Shown here piece by piece: positions 26,919 through 37,366 of a stretch of 64,000 nt of DNA. The notes under the pieces were generated by a model. It was not told the DNA's origin, made no database searches, and was given only the letters and a program-made list of their open reading frames with translations. This DNA comes from Vibrio sp. MedPE-SWchi (GTDB lineage: Bacteria > Pseudomonadota > Gammaproteobacteria > Enterobacterales > Vibrionaceae), in the NCBI GenBank assembly GCA_001874155.1, contig MPDB01000001.1:248001-312000 (forward strand), written 5' to 3'. The translations under genes and the position numbers were made by a program. How positions within the stretch are numbered: position 1 is the stretch's first letter; the number at the start of each line of letters is the position of its first letter.

Positions 26919-27878
26919 ATGTCTTACACGAATCAATTACTGCTATTTTTGGATGTAGTTCAGCAAGGCTCGTTTACCAAAGCCGCCCTACTCCACAACA
27001 TGGATAACTCTGCGCTTTCTAAACAAATAAAGAAATTAGAGACTCAGCTCGGCGTTCAATTACTCAACCGATCAACACGCTCGTTCTCACTCACCTCGGC
27101 AGGCGAAGACATTTTGATTCAATGCCAGCAACTTAGAGAAAACCTGAACCAAGTGCAGCTCATTGCCGATTCGTATCAAGCTGAGCCCAAAGGAAGGCTG
27201 AGAGTCACGTCGCCAATTTACTTTGGCCAAGAGTACCTACAACCCGTTATCGCTGATTTTATAAAAGCCTATCCTGAGGTTCAGGTTATCCATTCTCTCG
27301 ACGACAAAAAACACGACATTATTGCCGACCAATACGATCTCGCTTTCCGATTAGGCAAGCTTACCGATTCAAACTTAATTGCGAAAAAAGTGGCCGAAAC
27401 GCACTTTGTACTCGTGGCTTCTCGAGAGTTCACAAAAAAGTATGGGACACCCTCGACACCGCAAGAACTCATCGAGCTGCCTTCCGTGATATACAGCAAT
27501 TCAGATGTCACAATAGATCAATTAGCCATTAGCCAAGATCCCCGCACTCAAGACAGAACAGGTACTTTGGAAGAGCCGGTGTATGTGACTTACAGTATGA
27601 GAGGCGTTTACAAGGTGAGTGATGTTCGAACTATGGTGAACTCTGTTCGAGATGGCATCGGCTATGCGCTGATAGAGTTGTCTAATTTAAATAAATCGCT
27701 CGATGAGCTTGGACTAACCATACTTCTACCCGAGCATTCGATATCAACGATGGACACCGCCATTTACGCTATCTATCCCCATAGAAAGCACACGAAACTG
27801 ACTCAAAAATTCATACAATCGGTACAAGCCCATATTGGCTCACCACCACGATGGAAGGCCTACTTGGATACAGACTAG
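26919..27878 (+). CDS. LysR-family transcriptional regulator
   Basis: 319 residues. N-terminal winged helix with VVQQGSFTKAALLHNMDNSA and KKLETQLGVQLLNRSTRSFSLT, then a substrate-binding effector domain. Ribosome binding site AAGGAAG. It is of the CrgA/YafC-like group that often acts on neighbouring oxidoreductase genes; the convergent nitroreductase gene is a possible but unproven target. Confidence 0.9.
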   Translation: MSYTNQLLLFLDVVQQGSFTKAALLHNMDNSALSKQIKKLETQLGVQLLNRSTRSFSLTSAGEDILIQCQQLRENLNQVQLIADSYQAEPKGRLRVTSPIYFGQEYLQPVIADFIKAYPEVQVIHSLDDKKHDIIADQYDLAFRLGKLTDSNLIAKKVAETHFVLVASREFTKKYGTPSTPQELIELPSVIYSNSDVTIDQLAISQDPRTQDRTGTLEEPVYVTYSMRGVYKVSDVRTMVNSVRDGIGYALIELSNLNKSLDELGLTILLPEHSISTMDTAIYAIYPHRKHTKLTQKFIQSVQAHIGSPPRWKAYLDTD

Positions 27879-27994
27879 CGTCAAGGGCACCGTTTGCTCA
27901 AATGACTAAAGAACAGCGGCTAAAGTTTATCGATTAATGATTAGCGATTGCCATTAACGAAAGATAGAACTTTCTCTGACCGCTGAAAATAACA

Positions 27995-28024
27995 AAGCCC
28001 AAGTGTATTCTCACTTGGGCTTTA
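27995..28024. terminator. Bidirectional terminator between lysR and nitroreductase genes
   Basis: AAAGCCCAAGTG (27995-28006), loop TATTCT, CACTTGGGCTTT (28013-28024). Confidence 0.85.
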
Positions 28025-28045
28025 AAGTCTTACAACAATGAATGA

Positions 28046-28705
28046 TTACAGAACAGTAACAACATCGTCCATGGCTAGTCGTGCTTTTGGTAGGCCATGG
28101 TTGTAGTCTTCACCGTCTTTGTGATATCCCATTGCCAATGCAAAATCGCACGTGTATCCATCTAATTCGTCTTTGAATATTTCACCAATCAACTCAGGAT
28201 CAACGCCTTCCATTGGTGTTGAGGCAATACCCAAACGTGCTAACACGTGAAGCGTATTGCCCAGCGCAATGTAAGATTGGGCTTTAGTCCAGTGACCATT
28301 AAAACCGTTCTCATCAGTATTCAGCTCAACAAAGCTAAACGCGCCGTTCAACATAGTCTCGTACTTGTCTGCTGGTAAGTGGCCAGATGTTACTTCCGCA
28401 TCCACAACTTTCTTGTATTGATCTTTCGTGAAGTACGGGTCATTAGCGAACAACACAATGTGAGATGCTTCTTTCGCGTGTGGCTGATTAAATTGAAACT
28501 TGTTCTCAAACGTATCATGGAAACGTTGCTTAGCTTCGTCGCTCTCAATCACAATGAATTTCCACGGTTGAGAGTTAATAGAAGAAGCAGAGAGTCGGAT
28601 GGCTTCTTTAATGACTTCCATATCGTCAGACGAGATCTTTTTCGTCGCATCGTATTTCTTCGCAGTATAACGGTTATTGAGATCATTAATGATTGGGTGT
28701 GCCAT
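28046..28705 (-). CDS. NAD(P)H nitroreductase (NfsB-like)
   Basis: 219 residues, the length of NfsB/NfnB flavoproteins. FMN-binding pattern RLSASSINSQPWKFIVIES near residues 33-50, and the C-terminal MGYHKDGEDYNHGLPKAR. It reduces nitro compounds and quinones. It converges with the LysR gene. Confidence 0.9.
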   Translation of the reverse strand: MAHPIINDLNNRYTAKKYDATKKISSDDMEVIKEAIRLSASSINSQPWKFIVIESDEAKQRFHDTFENKFQFNQPHAKEASHIVLFANDPYFTKDQYKKVVDAEVTSGHLPADKYETMLNGAFSFVELNTDENGFNGHWTKAQSYIALGNTLHVLARLGIASTPMEGVDPELIGEIFKDELDGYTCDFALAMGYHKDGEDYNHGLPKARLAMDDVVTVL

Positions 28706-28909
28706 GCTAGTTTCCTATTGAACGTTTCTGTTGGCGCCATAATAGACATTCAGCGCTCCCCAAAAAAGGGCCATTACGCCCAATCATTATGGTCAATACT
28801 TACCACAATAAACCTTTCCTTGAGACTGCTTTTTAGCTGACGTGTCATTTTAAAAATGTTTGCTAGACTAAAATACGTTCATTGAAGACAAAATACTTAA
28901 GGAGTTTTT

Positions 28910-29152
28910 ATGTTGGGAGAGAGCCATTCACTTCTCAATGATTTCCCGGAATTAAAAGAAGTGATTTTAGTGATGACGAAAAATGATGAGTCATTCAAAT
29001 CTGACGTTGTGCAGTACGATGCGCTAGACAAAGAGATAAGAAAGCTTGAGCTTCAAGATTCACCCATTGCAGATGAAGAAATGCATCAATTAAAACATGA
29101 CCGAGCGGAGCTTAAAGATAGCCTCTACCAACGTTTAATATCCCAGCCTTAA
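28910..29152 (+). CDS. DUF465 (YdcH-like) small protein
   Basis: 80 residues, a short charged coiled-coil: FPELKEVI, then YDALDKEIRKLE, then DEEMHQLKHDRAELKDSLYQRL, which is the DUF465 signature. Ribosome binding site AAGGAG. Function unknown. Confidence 0.88.
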   Translation: MLGESHSLLNDFPELKEVILVMTKNDESFKSDVVQYDALDKEIRKLELQDSPIADEEMHQLKHDRAELKDSLYQRLISQP

Positions 29153-29382
29153 ATTGTTTAGATTCTCTCAGAGCCTAATTCTCTTGGGCTCTCCATTCCT
29201 TTTAAAACCTGCCGTTCAAATCTACTTGTAACTCTACCCAATCGATTTAATCCAGCCCCATTCACTGTCGTTTTTATAAGCCACACCTTATCCCCTCAGA
29301 AACGTAACTGCTGTTCTTATTGTTAATCGAAACCATATCATCAATAATTTACTTTTCTATCACTTAATAGACGAAAACTTTT

Positions 29383-30324
29383 ATGACCACTCGCACTCCA
29401 TCAGCCTTTTGTGCCATTTTCTTTCTTTTAATTTCTCTGATATCCACGGCAACCGTCGCCTCTCCTAGCAGCTTTAGCCAGGCGAAAGTGTTAGCAAAAG
29501 AGCAGGTTTACTTTGACCGTACCCAGCATGGCACTTTTTACTGTGGTTGCGAATTTGCTTTTAAAGGCCGGAGTGGCGGTGTTGTTGACCACGATTCCTG
29601 TGGTTATCAAGTAAGAAAAAATGAAACTCGAGCAAACCGCATTGAGTGGGAGCATATTGTCCCAGCATCAAACTTTGGCCGTGCAAGGCAATGTTGGCAA
29701 GACGGTGGTAGACAAAACTGCACCAGAACGGATCCCGTCTTTTCTCAAATGGAAGCTGATCTCTTTAACCTAACCCCATCTGTTGGAGAGGTGAATGGCG
29801 ATCGATCAAACTACAATTTTGGAATGGTTAACAACAAGCCTCAACATGGGCAATGTGACATCAGTATTGATTTCAAAAATCGAACTGTAGAGCCAAAAGA
29901 CGACATTAAAGGGTTCATTGCTCGCACCTACTTTTATATGCACAACCAGTATCAATTCCCAATATCAAAACAACAAGAACGACTGTTTATGAGCTGGGAT
30001 AATCAATACCCTGTCAGTGATTGGGAGATTGAACGTAATCATCGCATCGCCAAAGTCATGGGCCACAGCAACCCTTTCGTTACGGGAGAGAAGCACTGGG
30101 AGGCGGGATTCAACGCATCACAAGCACATACGATGCAACAAGTAACCAGCAATCAAACCTCTGACTCATCAATCGTGATTCATGGAAACAAGCGAAGTAA
30201 GGTCTACCACTTGCCGACTGGCTGCCCAAGCTATAACCGCATGAGCGACAAAAACAAAGTCCTCTTTAGCACTGAACAAGAGGCGGTAGATAAAGGGTAT
30301 CGGAAAGCGGGTAACTGCAGATAG
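29383..30324 (+). CDS. endA: Secreted endonuclease I (EndA/Dns) with an extra C-terminal cysteine domain
   Basis: 313 residues with a signal peptide (cleaved near TVASPSS). The nuclease shows the disulfide-linked C54/C56/C73 cluster, catalytic H91 in EWEHIVPASNFG, and NLTPSVGEVNGDRSNYNF, the metal-site region of Vvn/EndA. A typical Vibrio Dns is about 230 residues. Here the nuclease is followed by a linker and a 45-residue end (about 268-313) with YHLPTGCPSYNRM and GYRKAGNC, a small module seen at the ends of other secreted nucleases. It degrades extracellular DNA for nutrition and limits transformation in vibrios. Confidence 0.9.
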   Translation: MTTRTPSAFCAIFFLLISLISTATVASPSSFSQAKVLAKEQVYFDRTQHGTFYCGCEFAFKGRSGGVVDHDSCGYQVRKNETRANRIEWEHIVPASNFGRARQCWQDGGRQNCTRTDPVFSQMEADLFNLTPSVGEVNGDRSNYNFGMVNNKPQHGQCDISIDFKNRTVEPKDDIKGFIARTYFYMHNQYQFPISKQQERLFMSWDNQYPVSDWEIERNHRIAKVMGHSNPFVTGEKHWEAGFNASQAHTMQQVTSNQTSDSSIVIHGNKRSKVYHLPTGCPSYNRMSDKNKVLFSTEQEAVDKGYRKAGNCR

Positions 30325-30355
30325 GTGATTGAACAGATTCTTTTCCCGTAAATAA

Positions 30356-30382
30356 AAAGCCCACTAAATAGCGGGCTTTGTC
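30356..30382 (+). terminator. Likely terminator between endA and the outer-membrane gene
   Basis: AAAGCCC (30356-30362) pairs with GGGCTTT (30373-30379) around a 10-base loop. It is modest in strength and could serve both converging genes. Confidence 0.6.
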
Positions 30383-30448
30383 TTAGTTCCAAACGTAGAG
30401 GAAGTGGAGCAAATGGCGAACTATCGCCAATCTACTGTAAAGGTTGTC

Positions 30449-31201
30449 TTAGAAGAACCACTTCATGCCGATTTCAGCTTTAAGTTCATTGTTACCTTCA
30501 GCAATCACAGCGTCATTGAGCTTCACTTCAGTTGAACCGTAAGCAAGCTTAGTCATTAGCCACTGGGTGCGGTTAGATGATACAGGAGCGTTTAGCATTA
30601 CATTAAACTGAGTAGACTCCATCTCTACCGTGTCACCAGAAACGTTCATGTACTCAGGCCATGCTTGAACAAATGCGCCACTGTCACCCATAGGAATCGT
30701 CGTGAATACGTTTAGCATGTAACCGTCAACGCTTTCATCAAACATCTCACCCACAGTGTAGTTCACATTAGGGAAAACCATGATCCCGCCCGTGTACGCT
30801 GGATTGATAAGGCCGATTGCACCTGCAGATAGAAGGCTCATGTCTGAACCCACTGGGTTACGATCGTGAATCGCATCAACCATGAAACCTGCACGTGGCA
30901 TAACGCCATTGTCTAGCGCGTGAACTTGAAAATACTGCGCGCGCGCATTTTGATAACTCGTACCAAAATCGTCTTTTTCGTCATGACCAAAGTTAGCTTC
31001 AGCAAAACCTGCGAATTGAATGTCTTCACTCCACGCACCAGTCATCATAGTAGATAGACGAACTTCAGCGTCAGAGGTTACGAATACCGCGCCTTGAGTA
31101 TAAACACGAGTTAGGTCTGATGGGTCAATCAGCTCTTCTTCTGCGAATGCTGCGCCAGAGATAGCCGTTAGGATTGAAGCGGTAAGTAGTAACTTTTTCA
31201 T
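30449..31201 (-). CDS. Predicted outer-membrane beta-barrel protein
   Basis: 250 residues from the ATG at 31201, which has AAGG upstream and gives a proper signal peptide (MKKLLLTASILTAISGAAFA); the long upstream extension has none. The mature protein is rich in alternating strands and ends MKWFF with a C-terminal Phe, typical of assembled outer-membrane barrels. I do not recognise the family. It follows the RND genes on the same strand after a gap of about 226 bases, so it may have its own promoter. Confidence 0.78.
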   Translation of the reverse strand: MKKLLLTASILTAISGAAFAEEELIDPSDLTRVYTQGAVFVTSDAEVRLSTMMTGAWSEDIQFAGFAEANFGHDEKDDFGTSYQNARAQYFQVHALDNGVMPRAGFMVDAIHDRNPVGSDMSLLSAGAIGLINPAYTGGIMVFPNVNYTVGEMFDESVDGYMLNVFTTIPMGDSGAFVQAWPEYMNVSGDTVEMESTQFNVMLNAPVSSNRTQWLMTKLAYGSTEVKLNDAVIAEGNNELKAEIGMKWFF

Positions 31202-31427
31202 TATTTGTACCTTAAAGTCGTTAACAGTCGAGCCCACTTCCATTCGATACTGACTGCTTAATTGTTGTTTTCGCGATTGTAGGTTCGCGTTATACCCTGC
31301 CCCAGTATTATCTCGTAGTTCTACAAGCCATAAAAATACAAAGTGAGGGGGATTTTCTGTCATTCACACCTAACAAAGTCGCTAGGTGTGAATGTGTTTC
31401 AAGGATTTGTTCTCTAGTCAGAAGCGA

Positions 31428-34400
31428 CTATTTTTTAAATTTCTCGCGAAGCTTCTGGAAGATGGCATAGAAGCCAGGAGTCATCATAGAACCCACAACC
31501 AGTACCATTAGCATGCCGCCAAGTAGTGCAAGACCCGTAGTGTTCTGTGAAATAGCGCCAGCACCTTGTGCAAATACAAGAGGCAAGATACCTAGGATGA
31601 ATGACCAAGACGTCATGTTCACCGCACGGAAACGCATCTTACCGCCCTGAATCGCTGCATCTTCAATGCTCAGGCCTTCTGACTCACGTTTCTGCTTAGA
31701 GAATTCAACCATCAAGATGGCATTCTTAGCCGCAAGTGAAATCAACAGAATCAAACCAATTTGACCGTAGATTGAGAGAGCCTGACCACCTGCAAGTAGC
31801 GCAGCAAACGTACCGACGGCTGCTGTTGGTGCCACAATGATGATCGCTGCAGGCAGTGCCCAAGATTCGTATTGAGCCACAAGGAACAGATAGATGAATA
31901 CCAGTGCCAGTACCAGAGCGATTTGCGCTGTATTACCCGCTAACTTTTCTTGGTACGCCATGTTTGTCCACTCGTAGTCGTAACCTTGAGTCAACACTTC
32001 ACCGGCAATGCGTTCCATAGCGGCAATCGCTTCACCAGAAGAGTAACCAGGAGCAGGGTTAAGCTGTAGACGCGCCGCTGTTAGCATGTTGTAGCTGATA
32101 ACAAGGTCTGGTTCTAATGTTGGCTCAATGCTCGCAACAGAAGAAAGTGGAACTTGTTTGCCTGTTGCTGACGGAACGTGGATACGAAGCACATCATCAA
32201 GGTCGTTACGTTGCTCACCCTTCGCTTGTACAAAGACACGGTAGCTACGGCCATTAAGTGCAAAGTCGTTCACATACGATGATGCTAAGTGTGTCGCCAT
32301 TGCATCATTGATTGCGCTTAGTGGTACACCAAGTTGACGTGCTTTTTCACGGTCAATGTCGACATTGTAGTGCGGTACATTGGCACGGTAAGTCGTCATT
32401 GCATTCACAATTTCTGGCGCTTCGTTAGCCGCAGCCATCATTGCGTACGTCATTGTCGCCAATTCTTGTGCGCTACGACCTGCAGTATCTTGAACCATGA
32501 ACTCAAGTGCATCACCAATACCAATACCTGGAATCGGTGGTAGACCCATTGCAATACTCATTGACTTGTCAATACCGTATAGCTGCATGTTTAGGCGCTG
32601 TGCAACGGCAGGTTGAGAGTGGTCACCCTCCATTGCTAGGCGTTCATCCCACGGTTTCAAGTTAACAAACATGGTTGCTGAGTTAGCAGCCACACCACCC
32701 GTCAGAGCGTTGAAGCCAATTGCACCCGCGAAGTTTTCAATCGCTGGGTCATTGTTTAGAATTTCTTCTGCTTGACGAATCAAAGCGTGAGTACGTTCTT
32801 TTGATGCGTTGTCAGGCAAGAACATCGCCAGAGCAAGTACACCTTTATCTTCAGAAGGAACAAATGCCGTTGGTAGCTTCTCGTTCATACCGACCATTGC
32901 AGCGATAGCAACAGCAAACGTGACCAATAGAACCGCAGATTTGCGAACTAAGATTGAAACAACTTTACCGTAACCCAGGGTGATTTTGTCGAACACTTTG
33001 TTGAAGGCAACAAACCATTTAGCCGGATTAGGGTTGCGTTTCATCACCATCGCACAGAGTGCAGGAGAAAGCGTTAATGCGTTGATTGCAGAAAGAACCA
33101 ATGCAATACAGATCGTGATTGAGAACTGCGCAAACATTAACCCTGTGATACCCGGTAGCATGGCAACAGGAATGAATACCGCCAGCATAACCAGTGTAGA
33201 GGCAACGATTGGGCCTGTTACTTCTTTCATGGCTTGAATGGTTGCATCACGAGAACTAATGTCGTCACTTTCGTTCAGAATACGCTCTACGTTTTCTACG
33301 ACTAGAATCGCGTTATCCACCACGATACCAATCGCAAGAATCAAACCAAATAGCGTTACCGTGTTGATGCTAAAGCCGCCCATTTGCATGAAGGCAAACG
33401 TACCAATCAATGAAACTGGAATCGCAACGATAGGTGCTAGCGTCGTACGCATGTTACCAAGGAACAGGTAAGTAACCGCGATTACAAGACCAACAGCAAC
33501 AAGTAGCGTTTCTACAATACTGCGAATAGACGCTTCAACAGAAAGGGTTGTGTCGTAAGGAATAGCAACGGCCATACCTTCTGGCATAATGCTTTCAATA
33601 TCGGCAATAACCGCTTTCACTGCTGCGCCTGTTTCCAGTGCGTTTGCGTCAGGGTTTGCTTGCATTGCGACAAGAGCAGCGTCGCCACCGTTGTATGTTG
33701 CGTAAGCGTCGTAGAACTGGCTACCAATCTCAACATCAGCCACATCTTGAAGGTAAATTTGGTTACCATCTGGAAGCGTCTTAACGATGATGTTGTTGAA
33801 GTCTTCAGCACTCGATAAACGACCTTGCGTAATCAGGTTGAACTGAAGCGCAGCGTTCTCACGGCTTGGACCTTGGCCAATACGACCAGCAGGCACTACC
33901 GCGTTTTGCTCACGAATAGCGTTTTTAACCTCAAACGTGCTCACACCAAGGTTAGCCATGCGGTCCATATCAAGCCACACACGCATGCCGTATGTTGCAC
34001 CGATAAGGTCACTACTCGCAAGACCCGGGATACGTGCAATACGCTCCATGAAGTTTGCTTCAACCCAGCTGTTAAGCTCTAGCTCTGACATCGACTGATT
34101 TTCAGAGTAGAACGCAATCGCCAATAGATCATCTGGCGCAGCTTTACGAATACGAACACCACGTGCACGTACTTCGAAAGGAAGCATATTTTCAGCAACA
34201 GCAACACGGTTAGATACGTTAACCATCGCCATGTCTGAATCGACACTGTTGTCGAACGTGATGTTAAGGAAGTAACGACCATCGTTCGTTGAACGTGATT
34301 GCATGTAGACCATTCCGTCTACACCGTTTACTTCTTCTTCAATTGGGTTACCAATGATTTCTTTAACCGTCTCTGCACTTGCACCCGGCATGAAAGCAAC

Positions 34401-34538
34401 AACACGAACTTGTGGTGGAGAAACACTTGGGTATTCAGAAACAGGCATCGTTTTTATTGCAATCAAACCAATAAGCGTTAGGAAGATTGAAATAACGAAG
34501 GCAAATTTGGGTCTGTCGATAAAAAATTTACTGAGCAT
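31428..34538 (-). CDS. RND multidrug efflux transporter (HAE1 family)
   Basis: 1036 residues from the ATG at 34538, with GGAG upstream, 7 bases after the adaptor stop. Twelve helices with two large porter loops as in AcrB/MexF. The proton-relay region reads [19 protein letters not shown]408 is kept but the second acidic residue of AcrB (D408 there) is N409 here. The Lys of TM10 is kept ([16 protein letters not shown]). It exports drugs, bile salts or metabolites with the adaptor and TolC partners encoded upstream. Confidence 0.94.
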   Translation of the reverse strand: MLSKFFIDRPKFAFVISIFLTLIGLIAIKTMPVSEYPSVSPPQVRVVAFMPGASAETVKEIIGNPIEEEVNGVDGMVYMQSRSTNDGRYFLNITFDNSVDSDMAMVNVSNRVAVAENMLPFEVRARGVRIRKAAPDDLLAIAFYSENQSMSELELNSWVEANFMERIARIPGLASSDLIGATYGMRVWLDMDRMANLGVSTFEVKNAIREQNAVVPAGRIGQGPSRENAALQFNLITQGRLSSAEDFNNIIVKTLPDGNQIYLQDVADVEIGSQFYDAYATYNGGDAALVAMQANPDANALETGAAVKAVIADIESIMPEGMAVAIPYDTTLSVEASIRSIVETLLVAVGLVIAVTYLFLGNMRTTLAPIVAIPVSLIGTFAFMQMGGFSINTVTLFGLILAIGIVVDNAILVVENVERILNESDDISSRDATIQAMKEVTGPIVASTLVMLAVFIPVAMLPGITGLMFAQFSITICIALVLSAINALTLSPALCAMVMKRNPNPAKWFVAFNKVFDKITLGYGKVVSILVRKSAVLLVTFAVAIAAMVGMNEKLPTAFVPSEDKGVLALAMFLPDNASKERTHALIRQAEEILNNDPAIENFAGAIGFNALTGGVAANSATMFVNLKPWDERLAMEGDHSQPAVAQRLNMQLYGIDKSMSIAMGLPPIPGIGIGDALEFMVQDTAGRSAQELATMTYAMMAAANEAPEIVNAMTTYRANVPHYNVDIDREKARQLGVPLSAINDAMATHLASSYVNDFALNGRSYRVFVQAKGEQRNDLDDVLRIHVPSATGKQVPLSSVASIEPTLEPDLVISYNMLTAARLQLNPAPGYSSGEAIAAMERIAGEVLTQGYDYEWTNMAYQEKLAGNTAQIALVLALVFIYLFLVAQYESWALPAAIIIVAPTAAVGTFAALLAGGQALSIYGQIGLILLISLAAKNAILMVEFSKQKRESEGLSIEDAAIQGGKMRFRAVNMTSWSFILGILPLVFAQGAGAISQNTTGLALLGGMLMVLVVGSMMTPGFYAIFQKLREKFKK

Positions 34539-34545
34539 AATTGGC

Positions 34546-35637
34546 TTACTCCGCAATAGTCACAGGTGCGCCAGGACGGATTCGTTGCAGACCACCTACA
34601 ATGACTGGCTCGTCAGCAGTAAGTCCGTTTACAACAAATACATTTTGTCCAATACGTTCAGCAACTTGAACATCGCGACGTACTGCATTCCCTTCTTCAA
34701 TCGTTAATACGTATTGAGTTAATTGATCTTGGTGAATCGCCTTGTGCGGGATTTCAACACCAACCAAAGGTTCTGCGTGAGTCAAACCAACACGAACGAA
34801 TTGGTTTGGAAGCAAACCAGCCTCAGCGTTATTGAAAGAAGCAGAAATAGAAACAGTGCCGCTTGCTGCGTTTACTTTGTTATCAACAAACGAAACTTCG
34901 CCCGTTAAATCCAATAGTTCGCCATTTTGCTCTAGAACAACTGACGGGACGCTTTCACCATTGAATGCATAATCAACCAGCTCAGACTCTTTAATAGAGA
35001 ACGACGCATCGATTGGATCCATCATGATAAGGTCAGTTAAAGGACCAAAGTTTGGACCAACCATGTCACCGATAGAAAAGTTGCTCTTACCCAGTTGACC
35101 CGCGTATGGAGCGCGAACCTTAGTTTGCTCTAGGTTGTCTTGTTGAACACGTACATTGGCTTTTGCAGAAACGATGCGTGATTTCGCCATTTCTAGCTCA
35201 GCAATGCTCACATCCAGTTGCGCTTGAGATGAACCACCAGACTTAAACATTTGCGTTGTACGCTCATGGTTAAGTTGAGTCAGGCTCAATGCTGATTCTG
35301 CTTCAGAAAGGGTTGCTTTTGCTGAATCAAATGCCGCTTGGTAAGACGTAGGGTCGATTTCAAAAAGCACAGCGCCTTTTTCAACGAACGCACCATCGTC
35401 ATAACGTTTTTCTAGAAGGAAGCCTGTTGCTCGTGGCGTTAGGTTTGCAGATTCAACCGCTTCCATTTTGCCAACGTAGTATTGAATTGGAGAGTGTTCC
35501 ATCTCCTTCGCTAGAGAGACTGTTACAGGTGTTGCTGGCGCAGCTGCTTGAGCTCCCTGCTCTTCCGCTTTTTGACTCCCACCACAGCCGGCAAGTAAAA
35601 TGCTTGAGGTAATTAGCGTAAGTGATATTTTTTTCAT
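34546..35637 (-). CDS. RND periplasmic adaptor (membrane fusion) lipoprotein
   Basis: 363 residues from the ATG at 35637. Lipobox LLAGC (C18). Then the lipoyl half [21 protein letters not shown], a coiled-coil hairpin, the second lipoyl half [20 protein letters not shown], and the beta-barrel. It bridges the RND pump to the TolC-type channel. Co-transcribed with both. Confidence 0.94.
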   Translation of the reverse strand: MKKISLTLITSSILLAGCGGSQKAEEQGAQAAAPATPVTVSLAKEMEHSPIQYYVGKMEAVESANLTPRATGFLLEKRYDDGAFVEKGAVLFEIDPTSYQAAFDSAKATLSEAESALSLTQLNHERTTQMFKSGGSSQAQLDVSIAELEMAKSRIVSAKANVRVQQDNLEQTKVRAPYAGQLGKSNFSIGDMVGPNFGPLTDLIMMDPIDASFSIKESELVDYAFNGESVPSVVLEQNGELLDLTGEVSFVDNKVNAASGTVSISASFNNAEAGLLPNQFVRVGLTHAEPLVGVEIPHKAIHQDQLTQYVLTIEEGNAVRRDVQVAERIGQNVFVVNGLTADEPVIVGGLQRIRPGAPVTIAE

Positions 35638-35702
35638 TATTTTTTCTCTATACATAGGTCGCTCTGCTCAACGAGGTTTAAGCTCAATCGCGACTAAAAT
35701 AT

Positions 35703-37106
35703 TTAAATTTTCAAACCAGCGTTGATGGCGTGAATATCTTCAGGAAGTAACTCGCCACTTAGGAATTTAAGTTGCAACGATACGAGAATGAAATCGATTT
35801 GAGCTTCTGTTAAGTCTTGCTTAGCGGAGTACAGTTGACGTGTACCGTTTAAAACATCCACGATAGTACGGCTACCAATTTCAAAACCTTGTTGCGTTGC
35901 TTGCAACGAACGCTCAGCCGACACAACCGACTTTTCAAATGCGTTTTGCGCGCTGATTAGCGCTCTTAAATCTTTTTCAGCACCACGTACTTGGCGTGAA
36001 ACACTGCGCCATGTTTGCTCTTGCAGCTCTAACGCTTGTTGGTATTGCACTTGCGCTTCTTGAACTGCACTGGATGTCGAACCACCACGATAAACTGGTA
36101 GGTTCATAGCAACGCCTGCAAAAACAGTCGCTTGGTCATCTAACGCATAGAATGAACCTTTGTCTTGCCCCATACCGTTAGTGCGAGATTCAGAAGCGAA
36201 CGTGTAGCGATACTCAGCGATAAGACCTAGCGATGGCTTGTGACCCGCATCAGCCAATGAAATTTGCTGTTTGCTGAGTTCAATTAGCTGCTGCTGAATT
36301 TGCATCTCTGGGTTAAATTGCTGCGCTTTTTCTTGCCACGTTAAGCTGCCGCCGGCCTGAGGAATGTTCGCAGAGTAAGATTGAGTATTAAGAGGAAGAA
36401 CAGAAGTGAACTCTTTACCCGTTAATTCATAAAGAGCGTCCAATGCTTTCTCTACTTCATTTTCTGCAATAATCGCAGAAGCAGAAATGAGGTCAGCTTG
36501 AGCACGTGTATCAATCACGTCGTTCTCAGGAATTAGGCCTAATGAAAATTGTTTTTCCGTTTGCTTAAGCTGCTCTTCAAAAGCGGCTTGAGTCGCACGA
36601 GTTTGCTTAAGGGCTTCTTGCTTTTTAAGTGCATCGAAGTAACCAAAAGCCACTTGGAAAGCAAGGCTTTCTAATGCGACTTGGTGGGCAACATTGGTGA
36701 GCTCTACACGTTGTTCAACAAGGTCAGACGCTGCGTTTAGCTCTGCGTTATAGATGTTTTGACCAACGGTAACAGAGGCTTGCGCTCCGTGAGAGTCTGT
36801 CTCAGTTAACGTCGTCCAGTCATTTCTCAAACCACCGTACATCAGGCCAGCATCTACCTGAGGTAAATATGAACCTTTAACGACATCTGAACCAAACTTA
36901 GCGCTGTCGATTTCTAACGCTGCACTTTTTAATACAGGGTTATTGTCGAGTGCTTGCTGATACAAATCACTTAATGAAACAGTCTGCGCGTAAGCAGCTT
37001 GGCTACAAAGCGCCAGAGCAGTTAAGGCTGTTGCTTTCACCATCGCACCAGAAGCAGAAGTATTTCTAGCTTTTGGAGAAAATGATGTTGTAAATCGGTT
37101 TTTCAT
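35703..37106 (-). CDS. TolC-family outer-membrane efflux channel
   Basis: 467 residues from the ATG at 37106, with GGTGGGTGA upstream. Signal peptide, then two homologous repeats of long helices and strands: SLSDLYQQALDNNPVLKSAALE at the N-terminal repeat and NLPVYRGGSTSSAVQEAQVQ in the second. A final segment GSRTIVDVLNGTRQLYSAKQDL is characteristic. It forms the outlet for the pump encoded behind it and heads the operon. Confidence 0.92.
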   Translation of the reverse strand: MKNRFTTSFSPKARNTSASGAMVKATALTALALCSQAAYAQTVSLSDLYQQALDNNPVLKSAALEIDSAKFGSDVVKGSYLPQVDAGLMYGGLRNDWTTLTETDSHGAQASVTVGQNIYNAELNAASDLVEQRVELTNVAHQVALESLAFQVAFGYFDALKKQEALKQTRATQAAFEEQLKQTEKQFSLGLIPENDVIDTRAQADLISASAIIAENEVEKALDALYELTGKEFTSVLPLNTQSYSANIPQAGGSLTWQEKAQQFNPEMQIQQQLIELSKQQISLADAGHKPSLGLIAEYRYTFASESRTNGMGQDKGSFYALDDQATVFAGVAMNLPVYRGGSTSSAVQEAQVQYQQALELQEQTWRSVSRQVRGAEKDLRALISAQNAFEKSVVSAERSLQATQQGFEIGSRTIVDVLNGTRQLYSAKQDLTEAQIDFILVSLQLKFLSGELLPEDIHAINAGLKI

Positions 37107-37242
37107 GGAATCACCCACCAACAAAGGAAATAAATGGCTTGCGCCCTTTGAGGTGAATTTTGCAGTTTTATGACACTTGTTTGCAGATACGTAACAGCCA
37201 AACTTGTTCTAAATCAGTTTTTCTACTTCCTAGAAGAAATTT

Positions 37243-37272
37243 TTGCGTTTGCGCCCACACTCCTTTTATAAT
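37243..37272 (+). promoter_or_regulatory. Promoter candidate for the cold-shock/ToxR-like operon
   Basis: TTGCGT (37243-37248) and TATAAT (37267-37272), spacer 18 bases, start near 37279. The operator-like dyad lies just downstream of it. Confidence 0.45.
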
Positions 37273-37302
37273 TAATTAATTACTTATTAAATGATATTTG
37301 GA

Positions 37303-37324
37303 GCAGGTTAATTAATTGACCTGC
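37303..37324. promoter_or_regulatory. Operator-like dyad GCAGGT-N10-ACCTGC
   Basis: Two 6-bp arms around an AT-rich centre (TAATTAATTG), located 25-45 bases after the predicted start of the 37.3-40.2 kb operon and about 200 bases before the tolC-type gene. It would suit repression of that operon by a dimeric regulator. Confidence 0.45.
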
Positions 37325-37366
37325 CCTATGCATATTTTAAAATCCAATAGATAGGGCGAATTCTCC

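Noticed and set aside
29170..29192. AGAGCC/GGCTCT hairpin after the DUF465 gene
   Set aside because: Short stem with an 11-base loop and only a weak pyrimidine tail; not convincing as a terminator.
31202..31363. 54-residue N-terminal extension of the outer-membrane protein
   Set aside because: It would bury a proper signal peptide, and the ATG at 31201 has a ribosome binding site.
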